A DNA stretch of 64,000 nucleotides from Lotus japonicus (lineage: Eukaryota; Streptophyta; Magnoliopsida; Fabales; Fabaceae), in NCBI RefSeq assembly GCF_012489685.1, contig NC_080046.1:59882195-59946194 (forward strand), in the 5' to 3' direction. Both the position numbers and the translations under genes were made by a program. The notes below the pieces were generated by a model. It saw only the letters and a program-made list of their open reading frames with translations. It had not been told where the DNA came from and searched no databases. Positions 25,698-36,873 of this stretch are shown piece after piece. Each line of letters opens with the position of its first letter. Positions within the stretch are counted from its first letter, which is position 1.

Positions 25698-26532
25698 ACA
25701 TACAGATGTGTAAATAGTGTAAAAACGATGAATATTTACTTTTGAGAGATAAAATCATTGTTTAGCGGTGTTGTTGTATCATATTTGGTTCTTTGCTCTT
25801 TATAAAAAAACAAAAATTTATTTGGTTCTTTGCTGGTCTCGTTGTCACTCTTTGTGAGTTGGGTTATTGTCGACTCTCCTAATTTTTTTTCCCTGTAGAA
25901 AAGGGTTGTACACCTTTAATATTATCCTAGTCAATATATATTTTATTTAAAAAAAATTATCGAATCATAATTTGTGAAAAAACATAAAGTAAGCAAATAG
26001 CAAAAAAAAAAAAAAAAAGAAACCAAAGACTAGACACTCTAAAGTTACAATGGCAGTTGATTATGATTTTCCCACTTTATTCATACAATTGTCAATTCTA
26101 CATTTTAAGTTGCTAACCGGTTTGGTTAAGCCAATTAATACTTTTATAGTCTTATTCAAAATTAACGTGTGGTTTGTTCAAGCGGTACATGTTTATTTCC
26201 CATTAAGTAATATCTCGGAAGTAATATCTCGGATTTGAGTCTCGTAGATGAAAAAAATCTCTGTTAGGAGAGTTAACCCTACCATAATATGAATGTTTCC
26301 ACTCGAACATAAGGAGGACACCTGTCTTACACCAAAGAGAAATACGATATCCAAACACATTATCATATACATGTTTTCATAATGCAATAACTATGTATAA
26401 TATATGTCTATCATATTTATCCCAGTCCCACTGGGTGCGAGGATACACAATATATACTTGAATAATAAGCACTTCTGTGTTTCTCCCCGGAAAATTTTAA
26501 TTTTGGGGAAAAACAAATCCCTAGTACCAACA
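25698..26532. other. Intergenic region and TRM10 5' leader
   Basis: AT-rich DNA with a poly-A run near 26004-26020. A stretch at about 26170-26255 has tRNA-like A-box and B-box words (tttgttcaagcggtacatg, ctcggatttgagtctc) and may be a weak SINE relic. From about 26430 it becomes the leader of TRM10. An in-frame ATG at 26404 would extend that protein by 43 residues of non-conserved sequence. Confidence 0.5.
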
Positions 26533-29122
26533 ATGACGGAAGCGCACGGCGATGCCGGAGTTTCGCCGGCGAAGACGGCTACGGCGACGGTAGAGCCTCA
26601 AAATGACGGAAAGGCCCTCGGGGAGGAAGAGGAGGAGGAGCCTTGTGGCGTTGTCTTGTCGAAGAACGCGCAGAAGAAGCTGGCGAAGCAGCAGAGGTGG
26701 GAGGCGAAGAAGGCGGAGAAGAAGGCGGCGGAGAAGGAGCAGAAGAGGAAGGAGGTTGAGCGGAAGCGGAAGGAGTGGGAAGAGAGCCTGGCCGGTCTCA
26801 CTGAGGAGGAGAGAGCGAAGCTTGTGGAGTCGCGAATGAGTCTCCGTAAGGAGAGGATGGAGAAGAGGAACGTGGAGAAAGATTGCAGAAGGGAGAGACT
26901 CAATCGAGCTAAAGACGAAGGCCAAAACGTCGTCGTTGATCTCGAATTCTCTCACCTCATGAACCCTAACGAAATCCGCAGCCTCGTTCAGCAGGTAATA
27001 ACAATGAAATGAGATTTTGTTCAATTAGGCTTACTTTCAACTTTCAAGTATGTTAGAGAATCATTCATTATATGAAAATGGTATTCAAGGGTCTTCACTA
27101 GAATGTTCATTGTTTATGGATCAGTATGAAAACATTGTACCTATTAGAAGCAAATTTTAGTATGAACTCATTTTTTGAGCTGTTGAGTAGGAAAATTAGT
27201 TTCAAAAGATATAAAATTTTCATAGTAGTTTATAATGGAAATCATGCTAAAGGTCTCTATCAAATTAGCAGTGTTGTTAATTGCGGATGGCGGGTCATGG
27301 CGGAAAGCTGAAATCCTGCCATACATGACAAATAATGGCGGAATATTGCGGCCATATGGCGGGATATCGGCCATGGCGGAAAGCCAAAAAACCGCCATGA
27401 GAAACTGCCATGGCGGATATTTGATAACACTGCAAATTAGTCCCCTTGAATTTGTTTTGTAGTTAAAAAGTGAACCTCAAAGTACCTGATGAGAGTTTGA
27501 ACTATAACATGACCAAAAGGTGTATCTTTTAAGAACTAGTTTTGACTATTTACTCATTATGAAATGAATTCTAAGAGTAAAGAATATGTAATTTAACATG
27601 AGACCAGTTGTAAGAGCGGATGAGAAGAAAGAGAAAAGTAGATAGATGTAGAGAGAACGGTGTTGTTAAGCATGGATCGTGGAAAATAGCGGAAAGCCAA
27701 AAATCCGCTATGTCAAGGACTCATAGCAGAAAATAGCGGACATCGGTGAGCCCTCAAAGCGTTACGCTATAGCGCTGCGATATCTGCTATTTGACAACAT
27801 TGAGAGAGAAACAAGTAGAAGATTGGAAGTTAAAAATTTCTTTACAATTACATATTGTAAAAAAGTAATGAATTACTGTTTGGAATTAGCATTTGTTTGT
27901 GTGATTGGATGATTGTTGCACCCTTGATTTTGAATGAGCAAGAATTTGTTGAATTGGTGTTACTTACAATCGAGTTTAAGGTGAAGAATTTATGAATGGA
28001 AAAATTTATCTTAAACTTTATAGGAAATTTTAGTCAAACCTTTTCTGTGCGAGCTTGATTTTGATGAAATCTGTTTTATAGAATTTGGATGTTTGCTCGA
28101 GTTATTGAGGGCAAATCCCAACATATTTATTCATTACTTTTTATCATATATTTTTATACTATGGAATCATGTGCAGGTTATGTATTGCTATGCGGAGAAT
28201 GGAAGATGTGCTTCCCCTGCTCATCTTTGGCTCACTGGCTGCGAAGGGGAAATGGGAAACCAGTTGAAAAGGATTCCGGGCTTTGATAAGTGGATAATAG
28301 AGACGGAAAACAGGTCCTATATTGAAGCATTGCAAGATCGTAAGGAAAATTTGGTGTATCTCACGGCAGATTCAGAAACTGTTCTTGAAGAGCTTGATTT
28401 GAAGAAGATATATATTATTGGTGGGTTAGTGGATAGGAACCGGTGGAAGGGTATAACCATGAAGAAAGCACAAGAGCAAGGAATCCAGACAGCTAAACTC
28501 CCAATTGCAAATTTCATGAAGATGTCTAGTTCTCAGGTATTGTTTATCTTAATAGCTCTTTCTTTTTCTTTTTCTGAGAAATTGGATCTATCAAGTGGCA
28601 TTTATAAAAGTAAATCATTGCACATCTTGTGGCATTATGCTTCGTTTTTCCTTTCCTCCTTCTGTTGAACTGATCATGTCATCTGCAAGTGAGACTTTGT
28701 TGTGGTTAATTGAACCTTGAATGCCACAAACTTTGTCCTGATGGATGCTGGTGTCAAAGTTCTCAATTGATAAGTTGCATGTTTGCAGAGAACTTGTTTC
28801 TTTGAGTGTGCACCTTTACCCTGCAAAGCCTTCTGATATCTGACAAGTGACAACATTGTAGTTTTCCGCTTAGAAAATGTTAAATTTCCTTTTGTATCCT
28901 AAACAGGTTCTTACTGTGAATCAAGTGGTAGAAATACTACTCAAGTTCCTAGAGACAAGGGATTGGAAGACTTCTTTCTTTAGTGTTATCCCTCAGAGGA
29001 AAAGATGTCAAGCCGGTTCAGAAGGAAATGCTGAAGATACATTAGAGGAAGAATGTGAAGAAAAAGGCGATGCAATGGAAAGTAAAAAGAAATGTATTGA
29101 GGTAGTCCCCTCTAACTGTTAG
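26533..29122 (+). CDS. TRM10: tRNA (guanine(9)-N1)-methyltransferase, TRM10 family
   Basis: TRM10 enzymes use S-adenosylmethionine to methylate G9 of tRNAs and have a SPOUT-class fold. Three exons, 26533-26994, 28177-28536 and 28907-29122, join in phase to 345 residues. The N-terminus is a charged Lys/Glu/Arg helix (residues about 50-140) that would bind RNA. The catalytic region has VMYCYAENGR, HLWLTGCEGEMG, NLVYLTADSETVL, IYIIGGLVDRNRWKGIT and AQEQGIQTAKLPI, ending RDWKTSFFSVIPQRKR. GGLVDRNR contains the conserved catalytic-site Asp. The start at 26533 is chosen because the upstream in-frame extension from 26404 is not conserved-looking. The coding sequence is intact. Confidence 0.94.
27269..27432. 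mobile_element. hAT-type MITE, copy 1 (TRM10 intron 1)
   Basis: A 164-bp element with inverted ends cagtgttgttaa / cagtgttatcaa and a perfect 8-bp target duplication, caaattag (27261-27268 and 27433-27440). CAGTG ends and an 8-bp duplication are typical of hAT transposons. The interior is rich in the word atggcgg and its complement, so it is strongly self-complementary and much more GC-rich than the intron. Confidence 0.88.
27658..27802. mobile_element. hAT-type MITE, copy 2 (TRM10 intron 1)
   Basis: A 145-bp element with ends cggtgttgttaa / caatgttgtcaa and a perfect 8-bp target duplication, agagagaa (27650-27657 and 27803-27810). The interior repeats agcggaaa/atagcgg words, related to the neighbouring copy 225 bp upstream. 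It is the same family in the same intron but a separate insertion. Confidence 0.85.
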
Positions 29123-29389
29123 AAACTTGGAATAGACACTGGCAACAACCTTAAAGTATTCCCTCAAACATAGTGGTCTTCTCCAACACATCAAGACACA
29201 AGGTTCAAAATCTGAGCTTTCCCGTGCACTCTTCATAGTTCATGAGAACTAGCAAAATATTTGTATTCTTTTTGACGAAAACTGTTACCAGATTTTGTAT
29301 TAGTTTTTTCTTTAATATGAAATGTAGTGGATTTTAGACATATTTTGTGAGGGAAAATAATTTTACATAATATTATGTAATACATAATA

Positions 29390-29760
29390 CATAGTTTAGT
29401 TCAGTTCCTCCCCTTCCCCCAATGAGGTCATTTTCTTTCTGTAGGTAGGATTTCTCCTCCCCTCTCCTCCATGTTCTTATCCACCCTTCTTCACCGCCAC
29501 CTGTTGTTTCTTCTACCTCTCACCGCCATCACCTCTGATTTCTCCTTCTCCCATTGCCCTGCTTTGCCTCTCTTTTTTTAGTATCATCATCCTTTCTCCA
29601 CCTTGGTTTGCAGCTTCAGCCAACTTCATGTGCCTTACTTGTTGCGGTTGAGCCGCCTATTTCATTGTCATCTCTTTCAACCGAGCCTGTGGGGCCTAAA
29701 GATAAGGGCAACGAAGAAAATCAAAGAATAGGATCTAAGAAATATTTTAACTAAAGGCTT
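29390..29760. other. C/T-rich noncoding stretch downstream of TRM10
   Basis: A pyrimidine-rich segment (cctccccttccccc and similar, 29405-29620) that resembles the T/C-rich stretch inside the Helitron near 15360-15420. It contains only a 66-codon ORF with no recognisable domain. It may be another transposon leader; nothing firmer can be said. Confidence 0.35.
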
Positions 29761-29839
29761 AGTTTGATGTAAAATCTAACTTTAAATATATGCTTAGTCT
29801 TCGGTCAAGTTTTCTTACTTTGGTTCATTTTTTTTTTTA

Positions 29840-30259
29840 CTTTTTTTTGATGCATCGGAAAATTAACAACAGACAAAGAGTATAACTAGGGGACGGTTAG
29901 AGAATCTTTCAACAGAAGAATCTCTAGCTTGGGAGAAGGGAAATAAGAACACCAACTAGGGGAGAAAGTGCACCCCGTCTAGCAAGCAAATCAACCGAAG
30001 AATTACTATCACGATGAATCCACAACACTCGAGCCCTCCGATCTCTATCTAGGAGCTCACGAATGTCACCCGACACCTGAGCATTGACATGGAAACACGC
30101 CCTATCACCATCCTCCAAAGTCGCCACCAGCTCAGAACAATCCACTTCACAAAGAACCCGACGGTGACCATGGTTCCACGCCATGTACATCCTATCTTTC
30201 AAAGCTATCGCATCTGCTAGAAACGTGCTTCTCGTGGATCCATGGCTCATAAACCCCAC
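29840..30259 (-). mobile_element. LINE 3' fragment with RNase H-like domain
   Basis: The minus-strand open frame 30259-29924 (111 codons) reads like the plant RVT_3 RNase H-like domain: FLADAIALKDRMYMAWNHGH, VLCEVDCSELVATLED, DIRELLDRD and IHRDSNSSVDLLARRG. Downstream on minus, about 29860-29830 reads ttttccgatgcatcaaaaaaaa, a plant LINE 3' tail with poly-A. The reverse transcriptase is absent. It differs from the other LINE family here, whose tail is ggcttaccaaaa. Confidence 0.75.
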
Positions 30260-30486
30260 AAAATATGCATGCTAGTTTTTTAAATCACGATTGAATCCCA
30301 ATAGTTTAGGTTAGAAGTATGCTAGTTTTTCTCTTTTAATGTTTCAAGTGTAACCAAGAAAAAAGTTTATTTATGCACATCGGTTTCTAAATTAATTTTT
30401 TTAAATATTTGTTTACCTTATATTACTACTTCATTCCATGTTAAAAAAAATCTTATTTTACTACTAACAAATTCATATTAAAATTA

Positions 30487-30670
30487 GAGATTAATTTCTA
30501 TACACCGACAGTGTAAAAAGTTTTACACGGTCATTCCATCACAACCTTCCATTTCCTATTTTAAATATTATTAAATTCAAAATTAATTATGAACTAGCAA
30601 GATGGAGAGATGTGATTAAATGATTGTGTGAAACTTATTTAAGACTGTCGGTGCATAGAAATTAATATCT
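30487..30670. mobile_element. MITE with about 55-bp inverted ends
   Basis: A 184-bp element. The left arm has ttaatttctatacaccgaca and the right arm its inverted counterpart, ttaatttctatgcaccgaca when reverse-complemented. An 8-bp direct repeat, taaaatta, lies at 30479-30486 and 30671-30678. Superfamily uncertain (hAT- or MULE-derived). No coding capacity. Confidence 0.75.
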
Positions 30671-30799
30671 TAAAATTACAGTAAAAATATATGTAAATAC
30701 CATTATCGTTGATAAAAAATCTAGGTACAATAAAAATTCTGGATATAGGTGCAGGATGGATACACCCTTTTAATAATTTGGTTGATTACTTTACCTTAT

Positions 30800-33490
30800 T
30801 TGGAAACAAATGGGTTTATAGAATTAAAAGGCATGAAACCATTGCTAGATATAAAGTAGGATTAGTCGCAAAAGGATATATATAATCAAGTATAAGAATT
30901 GGATTATTTGGACACATTTTATCCGATAGCTAAGTTGACAGCAATGAAAGTAATCTTAGCTTTGGCAGCAACTCATAAATAATATTTCATCAGTTAGATG
31001 TGAACAATACATTCCTCCATGGCAATCTAGAGGGAAATGTTTATATGCATATGCCTGAAGGTGTTTTTATTGCTCAACTTAACCAAGTATGCTAGTTGTT
31101 TATATCTATTTATGGATTAGAGCAAGGAAAAATTGATATTCACAAGCTCGATCACTTAAATCATTCACTCTTCACGAAATTTCATGATAATAACTTCATA
31201 GCTTTAATAGTGTTACTCTTGTTGGTGATTATTTACCTGAGTTTGACAAGATTAAGCAATCTCTTAATGCTTGCTTTAGCATTAAAGACTTGGGAATACT
31301 CAAGTACTTCCTTGTTCTAGAACTTGTTAGGAAATAACACAACTCAAGAAATAAAACATGCAGAACTGCAATTAACAACACAAAAATATAACGTAAACTG
31401 TTGGAGAAAAACTGTTATTTTAATTTGTCAAAATTGACAATCAGAGAATAAACACTATGTGAAAATTGTTATAACTCATAGACTTCATTCTCAACCACCC
31501 ATAACCTCGGTACACCCACACTCTTTAGAGTAAATATATAAACTACATCTTCTCACAATATTCTAAAACAAGAGCATGGAGAAAAAGAAAACACAAAGAT
31601 AAGCTTAAAGTGCTTCCCGGTGTTGGTACTTGGTGTGTTGTAACAAGGAAGTTGAAATCTTTTTATTCAGCCTTGAACTCCTCCCCCTTCACCACGCTAC
31701 GCAATGTGGGGCTTTCCCAAGATGCTGTCCCTGACCTCTTTCTTCCATTATCAACATTAGTAATGTGTGACTTACACTGCAATCAACCCCAAAAAATCCA
31801 CCTTGATTGCATAAGTCTTCAATCTTCATTATCTACACCAACAATCATAGCTCTCATTGTCTTAACCAACAATCATAATTCTCATTGCCCATACTGACAA
31901 ATAAAATCATCATATTCCACCATAAATAGTACATTTCACTTGAAACTCTCAAGAATTACACTTCACCTGAAATTAAATCATCCCAAGAATTTCTACATGT
32001 CGAAACCATGTTGGAAAGTTATGGTGCAACATCCATGTTGGCTTTTTCCAAAAGTTATTTAGACATCGACATAGCCACACACTTTGCATCGACGCCAACC
32101 AATGCCCGTGCATTATCACCACATACACCTTGCATCCATGTTAACCAATGCTCGCGTGCTTCCACCACACACCTTGCATCTACGTCGACCAATGTTTGCG
32201 TGCCACATAAACAATTTTCTTTAGATGCCAAAAACACCTTGTGTAATATATCTTTGATTGCATCAGCTCATCCATCACTTGTCGCAAACTAAGATTTCAG
32301 TTTAAACTGTGCACCCGGTAGGTTCCCATGAAAGAGAGGAGGGTCATAACAGACATGCCGGCTAAGTACGTACCAAGTATTTTCTAACTAGAATTTTTCT
32401 ATAACAACACTTTCACAGTATCACTCTTCTTCAACGCTTTCACAATATCACACTTTTTTTTACACGGTCTTTTCTAATGTGAAAAATCAGACATCATTGC
32501 AACCACAGAGCATACTAAAAATGTAATATATCATCGAACCAGAAGCTCTGATACCCCTATTAGAAAATAACACAGCTGGACAAATAAAATAAGCAGAACT
32601 GCAATCAACAACACAAAATTAGAACATGGAAATCTCTAAACCGGAGAAAAATTCACGACCATTGTCAAAACCGACAACAAGAGAATAAACATTATGTTAA
32701 AATTATTTCAATACATAGACTTCACTCTCAACCACCTATAACCCTAATACACTCACACTTTTCAAAACTAATATTTAAACTACATCTTCTCACAATACTC
32801 TAAAACAATAACATAAAAAAAATATAAATATAAGCTTAAAGTATTTTATGGTGTTGGTACTTGATGTGTTGTAACACTGAAGTTGAAATTTTTATAGCCC
32901 TGGACTCCTCCATACTTCACCACTCTAGGCAATGCGAAACTTTTATATTCCTTAACATCTTTCTTCCTTTATCAATACTAGCAATGCGAGATTTACATTG
33001 TAATTAACCTAAAAAAAATTGCACATTCCTCTAAAGGAATCTCATTATGCCAAAGGAAGTATTGTCTGAACCGGAATGTCAGAATGCAAGCCAGCATCAA
33101 CACCTCTTGATGCAACAGTGAAATTGAGCTTAGACAGTGGACAAAAACATATTGACATTGAAGGCTATAGAAGGCATATATATTCGGAGGTTGTTATACT
33201 TAACAAGAACAAGATATTGCTTTTGCAACTCATCAGTTGAGCCAGTTTATGGTAGCACTTGCACATGTTGTGGCTCATAATAACACAACAATTAGATTCT
33301 TGAGATATCTAAAAACAATTCACCTGGTCTAAGGTTATTCCTTTGACAACAACTCTTCAACTCAATTGCAGGGTTTCTCAAATGTAAATTAGGGAGGATG
33401 CATTGATTCTCGAAGATCAATTTCTGATTATTGTTTCTATCTTGCAACATTTCTAGTGACACAAAATTAATTCTGGTTATCTATTAAAAT
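30800..33490 (+). mobile_element. Decayed Ty1/copia element, split by a nested LTR element
   Basis: Reverse transcriptase pieces run from about 30800 (NKWVYRIKRHETIARYK, LDVNNTFLHGNLEGNVYMHM) to 31320 (KDLGILKYFLVLEL in relic form). The reading then resumes at about 33038 as AHSSKGISLCQRKYCL, followed by RNase H remnants (TIRFLRYLKTI, SRRSISDYCFYL) to about 33480. The protein reading continues directly across the 31325-33037 insertion, so the insertion came later. There are many stops; no LTRs of its own were seen. Confidence 0.72.
31325..33037 (-). mobile_element. Small non-autonomous LTR retrotransposon nested in copia
   Basis: Two diverged direct repeats, about 31325-31800 and about 32565-33037, act as LTRs. 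Each contains the matching series aataacaca..., aactgcaat.aacaacac, actacatcttctcacaata and ggtgttggtacttg.tgtgttgtaac. Beside the right LTR, 32540-32562 read on minus gives ggggtatcagagcttctgg, a primer-binding site matching initiator Met-tRNA. The element therefore runs on minus. The internal region is only about 750 bp with no pol, so it is TRIM- or LARD-like. LTR divergence is high, so it is old. Ends are fixed only approximately. Confidence 0.68.
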
Positions 33491-33604
33491 ACAGTAAAAA
33501 TATATGTAAATACCATTGTTGATAAAAAAAAATCTAGGTACACTATCTGTATATAGATGCATGGATACACCCTTAATTTAATTTGGTTTATTACTTTTCC
33601 TTAT

Positions 33605-34206
33605 TGACTACTCATTTTTCTTTTCCTACCAAAAGTCCAACTTGACTAACGACTACTATGCCTTGACCGCTGTATATACAACAAATCCCCAATAAATGAG
33701 AAATGGTTCATAATGAATTTTTTTTAAAACAGATTCATGAACAAACATGAATACATCTGAACTCGGTTTTTTTTTGTGTGTTTTTGTTGTTAAATTAAAT
33801 TATCCATAGTTTATATTATTAATTTTGCCCAAAACTGTTTCCATATGGAGTAGCACCTTAGCGGAAACTGGTTTATTAAAATTAAAAGTTTTTCCCAATC
33901 CAAATACAACTATGCATATTAATGTATGAGTATAATTTTTATGTATAAAACTTATTTACATTCTATATATGCCACATACCACGTAGGAAACATTCATTTT
34001 ATATCTTAATTAAATTGAAATATTAAAAAATTATAATGTATGATGCATTACAAACATTAAATCCGTAATGTATCTGGAAAAAAAAAAAACTATGGACAAT
34101 TATTTTATTTTATTTCACACCTCTCCAAAATCCATATAAAAACCCATGTGTATGATGAATTAGCCCCAACATTGTCTCTAAAGTTGAGAAACAATTTTTC
34201 TCAAAT
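33605..34206 (+). promoter_or_regulatory. Upstream region of the 34207 gene, with TATA box
   Basis: AT-rich intergenic DNA. A TATA-like catataaaaac at about 34133-34143 lies about 70 bp before the ATG at 34207, a normal plant spacing. No other element was recognised. Confidence 0.5.
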
Positions 34207-34572
34207 ATGGGTACAGTAACCAAGCTAACAAAAGCTGGTAAAAAACCTAGCCACTATAGCAAAATCCCTTCACCAACCTCTAAAAAACACCCACAAACAT
34301 ACAAACATGTTTTGACACCAAATCAAGCAGCCCCTAACGTCTACACCCCCAAAAGAGATCCCCATTTGAAATCAATGAGGGTTATTAGCAGCTTCTTTAC
34401 TGATAACAGAGCAGTTGCAACAGTTCTCATGATTTTGCTTTTAGGATCCTCCATTATCATGTACCCCCAATTTATGAGCCCAGAACCTCCCATTTTCTTA
34501 CTTCTATGGTTTTGTTTCATCCCCATTTTTACCTTCTGTTATGCTGTTTACCTTGTATTTTTCGTTTGGTGA
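34207..34572 (+). CDS. Small putative membrane protein, function unknown
   Basis: A single-exon ORF of 121 residues. Residues 1-58 are basic and rich in Lys/Pro/Ser/Thr. Two hydrophobic segments follow, about 70-86 (AVATVLMILLLGSSIIMY) and 96-119 (IFLLLWFCFIPIFTFCYAVY), joined by a short Pro-rich loop. It would be a two-pass membrane protein with a basic N-terminal tail. A TATA-like box 70 bp upstream supports transcription. I do not recognise the family, and gene status rests on composition and context only. Confidence 0.6.
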   Translation: MGTVTKLTKAGKKPSHYSKIPSPTSKKHPQTYKHVLTPNQAAPNVYTPKRDPHLKSMRVISSFFTDNRAVATVLMILLLGSSIIMYPQFMSPEPPIFLLLWFCFIPIFTFCYAVYLVFFVW

Positions 34573-34747
34573 TTTCAATTATCAAGGTTTTAATAATCAT
34601 AGAGGTTGAACGCAAGGTGAAGATTCCCTTTTGTCATTAAATTTCGGAGAGAAATTCAAACTTTTACTATTATATATGTCATTTGATCCGGCTGAAGTCT
34701 TATTTCATTTTACATTTTTTTTATATTAGATTTTTCTTTATCATTTT

Positions 34748-35470
34748 CAAAGGGTGTGTTTGTGTATGAGAAATCAATATCACTCTCAAGAGAAGTACGT
34801 TTCTTTTCATGTTGTTGAAATTCTAACTATGATGATCATATGTTGTAAGTAGATTGCGATTTAAGTGGTCCTAAACGGCTAGTAAAATTCAAGCATGATA
34901 TCGGTTGACCCATTTTATTGCAGATTTGTGGCATTCAAAATTGGAATTTAAGCAAAAATTACCACAAAACCAATTGTAGCGCGTGGGATAATGACTAAAT
35001 GTTGATAACAAATTTTGTGGTATTCATAAAAGCCACAATTTGACATTCGTACAAAACATTTTCTTGTAGTGTTAAGACCTAAGTTAAGTCAAAAGCACTA
35101 TTTTTTTTGCAAAGGGTGTGTTTGTGTATGAGAAATCGATATTACTCTCAAGAGAAATATGTTTCTTTTCATGTTGTTGAAATTCTAACTATGATGATCA
35201 TATGTTGTAAGTAGATTGCGATTTAAGTGGTCCTAAACGGCTAGTAAATTAAAATTCAAGCATGATATCGGTTGACCCATTTTGTTGCAGATTTGTGGCA
35301 TTCAAAATCGAAATTTAAGCAAAAATTACCACAAAACCAATTGTAGCGCGTGCGATAATGACTAAATGTTGATAACAAAATTTGTGGTATTCATAAAAGC
35401 CACAATTTGATATTCTTACAAAACATTTTCTTGTAGTGTTAAGACCTAAGTTAAGTCAAAATTAAAGCAC
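34748..35470 (+). repeat. Tandem duplication, 362-bp period, carrying a CACTA-like 3' end
   Basis: Copy 1 (34748-35109) and copy 2 (35110-about 35470) both start caaagggtgtgtttgtgtat and match closely throughout. Each contains accaattgtagcgcgtg..., a pair of inverted words around ttgtggcattcaaaat / ttgtggtattcataaaagcc, and the terminal word ttttcttgtagtg (ending near 35074 and 35437). TTGTAGTG preceded by a T-run is the inverted form of a CACTACAA transposon end. The unit probably includes a CACTA-family tail that was later duplicated. Confidence 0.8.
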
Positions 35471-35474
35471 TAGT

Positions 35475-35997
35475 AGGGTTGGCAATGGGCCCCGTGGATG
35501 CGCGTTTGGTCATTCCCACACTCAAACTCAAACCCAAATTCAATATGGGTGCAAAAGTTAAACCCAAACCCCTGGTTTTGGGTTACCCGAACCCAAAACC
35601 CAATGTGAGCACCGAAACGGCAAAAAACCCAAAAAATCGACCCGAAAGCAACATGTACATAAGAGAACAACATGAACATAAGCTGATTAAACATCATCAT
35701 CATTCCAATACAAAGGAAAAAATATAGTTCATGAACATAAGCTTACTTAAAGCCTACTTAGTAACTTTAAAGAAAACCCTACTTAGCAACTTTAATAATA
35801 TATATATAAATGGTTGGTAATTGCATGCATAAGGCTTCGGGTTTGGGTACGGGTTTAATCAATCTCACACCCAAACCCAAACATGTTTTAAAATTTGGGT
35901 GAAACCCAAACGCAAACCCAAAGAAATCGGGTTTCGCCCGAAATTTCAGGTTGAGTTCGAGTTGGGCCCCGTGGGTTTGAATTTTCTTGCCATCTCT
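35475..35997. mobile_element. hAT-like MITE rich in the aacccaaa word
   Basis: A 523-bp element with ends agggttggca / agagatggca (inverted). An 8-bp target duplication is imperfect by its last base (gcactagt at 35467-35474, gcactaga at 35998-36005). The interior is dense in aaacccaaa/gggtttggg words on both strands, hence self-complementary. Short ORFs inside are products of this repeat composition. Confidence 0.7.
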
Positions 35998-36005
35998 GCA
36001 CTAGA

Positions 36006-36740
36006 ACTTTGTGATGGAATTTTTCATCGCAAAGAAAGAAAGACTGGTCGTGACAATTTTATAAATAATAGAAAAAAAGTTATTGTCACTTACGGTGACG
36101 ATTTACACCAATTTAGTAATAAAAAAATTATACTATATTGGTAAATATGTTTAAAATATATACCGTAAATGTAAGTGTAACAATTTAAAAATATCATGCA
36201 ATTTTTTAAAATTATTTTAATATTCACCATTAAAAATATATACTCGTGATTTATTCTTATGTTAAATAAAACATTCTCTCTCATATATATATATTATGAG
36301 TTAATGATTTTCCTCTTTGTAAAAAAAAATATTATGAGTTAATTTTTTGATACATCGGAAAACTATATTATTTTTTAATAGGAATAATCCTCAATTTGTA
36401 AATTATTTTTTTGACGTTTAGGAATAATCTATTAAACCCATTTATCTGTCAAAAGAAAATAAACCCATTTAAATATTTGTTGCCATGTTGATATTTATTA
36501 TTTCTTTTCCAAAACTGCTTTCTTTATTTCGCATTTTTGCAATTTTTTCAATTATTAAATAATGTTTTAGACCGTAAAAAAAAAAGTTTTAAAAGTAAAA
36601 GTACGCAGAGACAAATAATGCAAAAGGAAACGCAGAGAGTTGTGTTGGCTCCCGTTGGGATGCGCCCCAACACCAACCATCGTGACCATTGCTACCACAC
36701 GCTGCTCTCTTCTTCAAACCAACACCATTCCATTTCCTCT
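36006..36740. other. AT-rich intergenic DNA with a short LINE-tail word
   Basis: No gene seen. The sequence ttttttgatacatcggaaaa near 36343 resembles (inverted) the cgatgcatcaaaa tail of the LINE at 29840-30259. The rest is AT-rich, and the leader of the gene at 36874 begins near 36750. Confidence 0.5.
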
Positions 36741-36873
36741 AACTCTATAAGTACCACCCTGCATGCATACCTTGAACTTGTGCATAACATCTTCAAGTAA
36801 GTAAAGTACTTAATTGCACTCTGTGACGTCGCTTCCGTTCTGTTCTATCCTGTCCTGTTCGTTTCGATTGAAA
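36741..36873 (+). promoter_or_regulatory. TATA region and leader of the 36874 gene
   Basis: A TATA-like ctctataagta at about 36740-36750 is followed by about 120 nt of C/T-rich leader up to the ATG at 36874. Spacing and composition fit a plant core promoter. Confidence 0.5.

Larger units (their letters stand above)
30679..33604. repeat. Direct repeat of about 115 bp bracketing a dead copia element
   Basis: The stretch 30679-30795 (cagtaaaaatatatgtaaat...ggatacaccctt...) recurs at 33492-33604 with small indels. The first copy runs straight into the copia reverse transcriptase reading; the second follows the end of the copia RNase H. The duplicated flank implies a large duplicative rearrangement, or that each copy belongs to a longer repeat unit. 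It is too long to be a transposon target-site duplication. Confidence 0.75.

Noticed and set aside
26404..26532. An N-terminal extension of TRM10 from an upstream in-frame ATG.
   Set aside because: The added 43 residues are not like TRM10 N-termini, and plant-leader composition fits better.
26521..27024. Leucine/arginine-rich ORFs antisense to and overlapping TRM10 exon 1.
   Set aside because: They arise from the Lys/Glu/Arg-rich codon composition of the real exon; no start context or domain.
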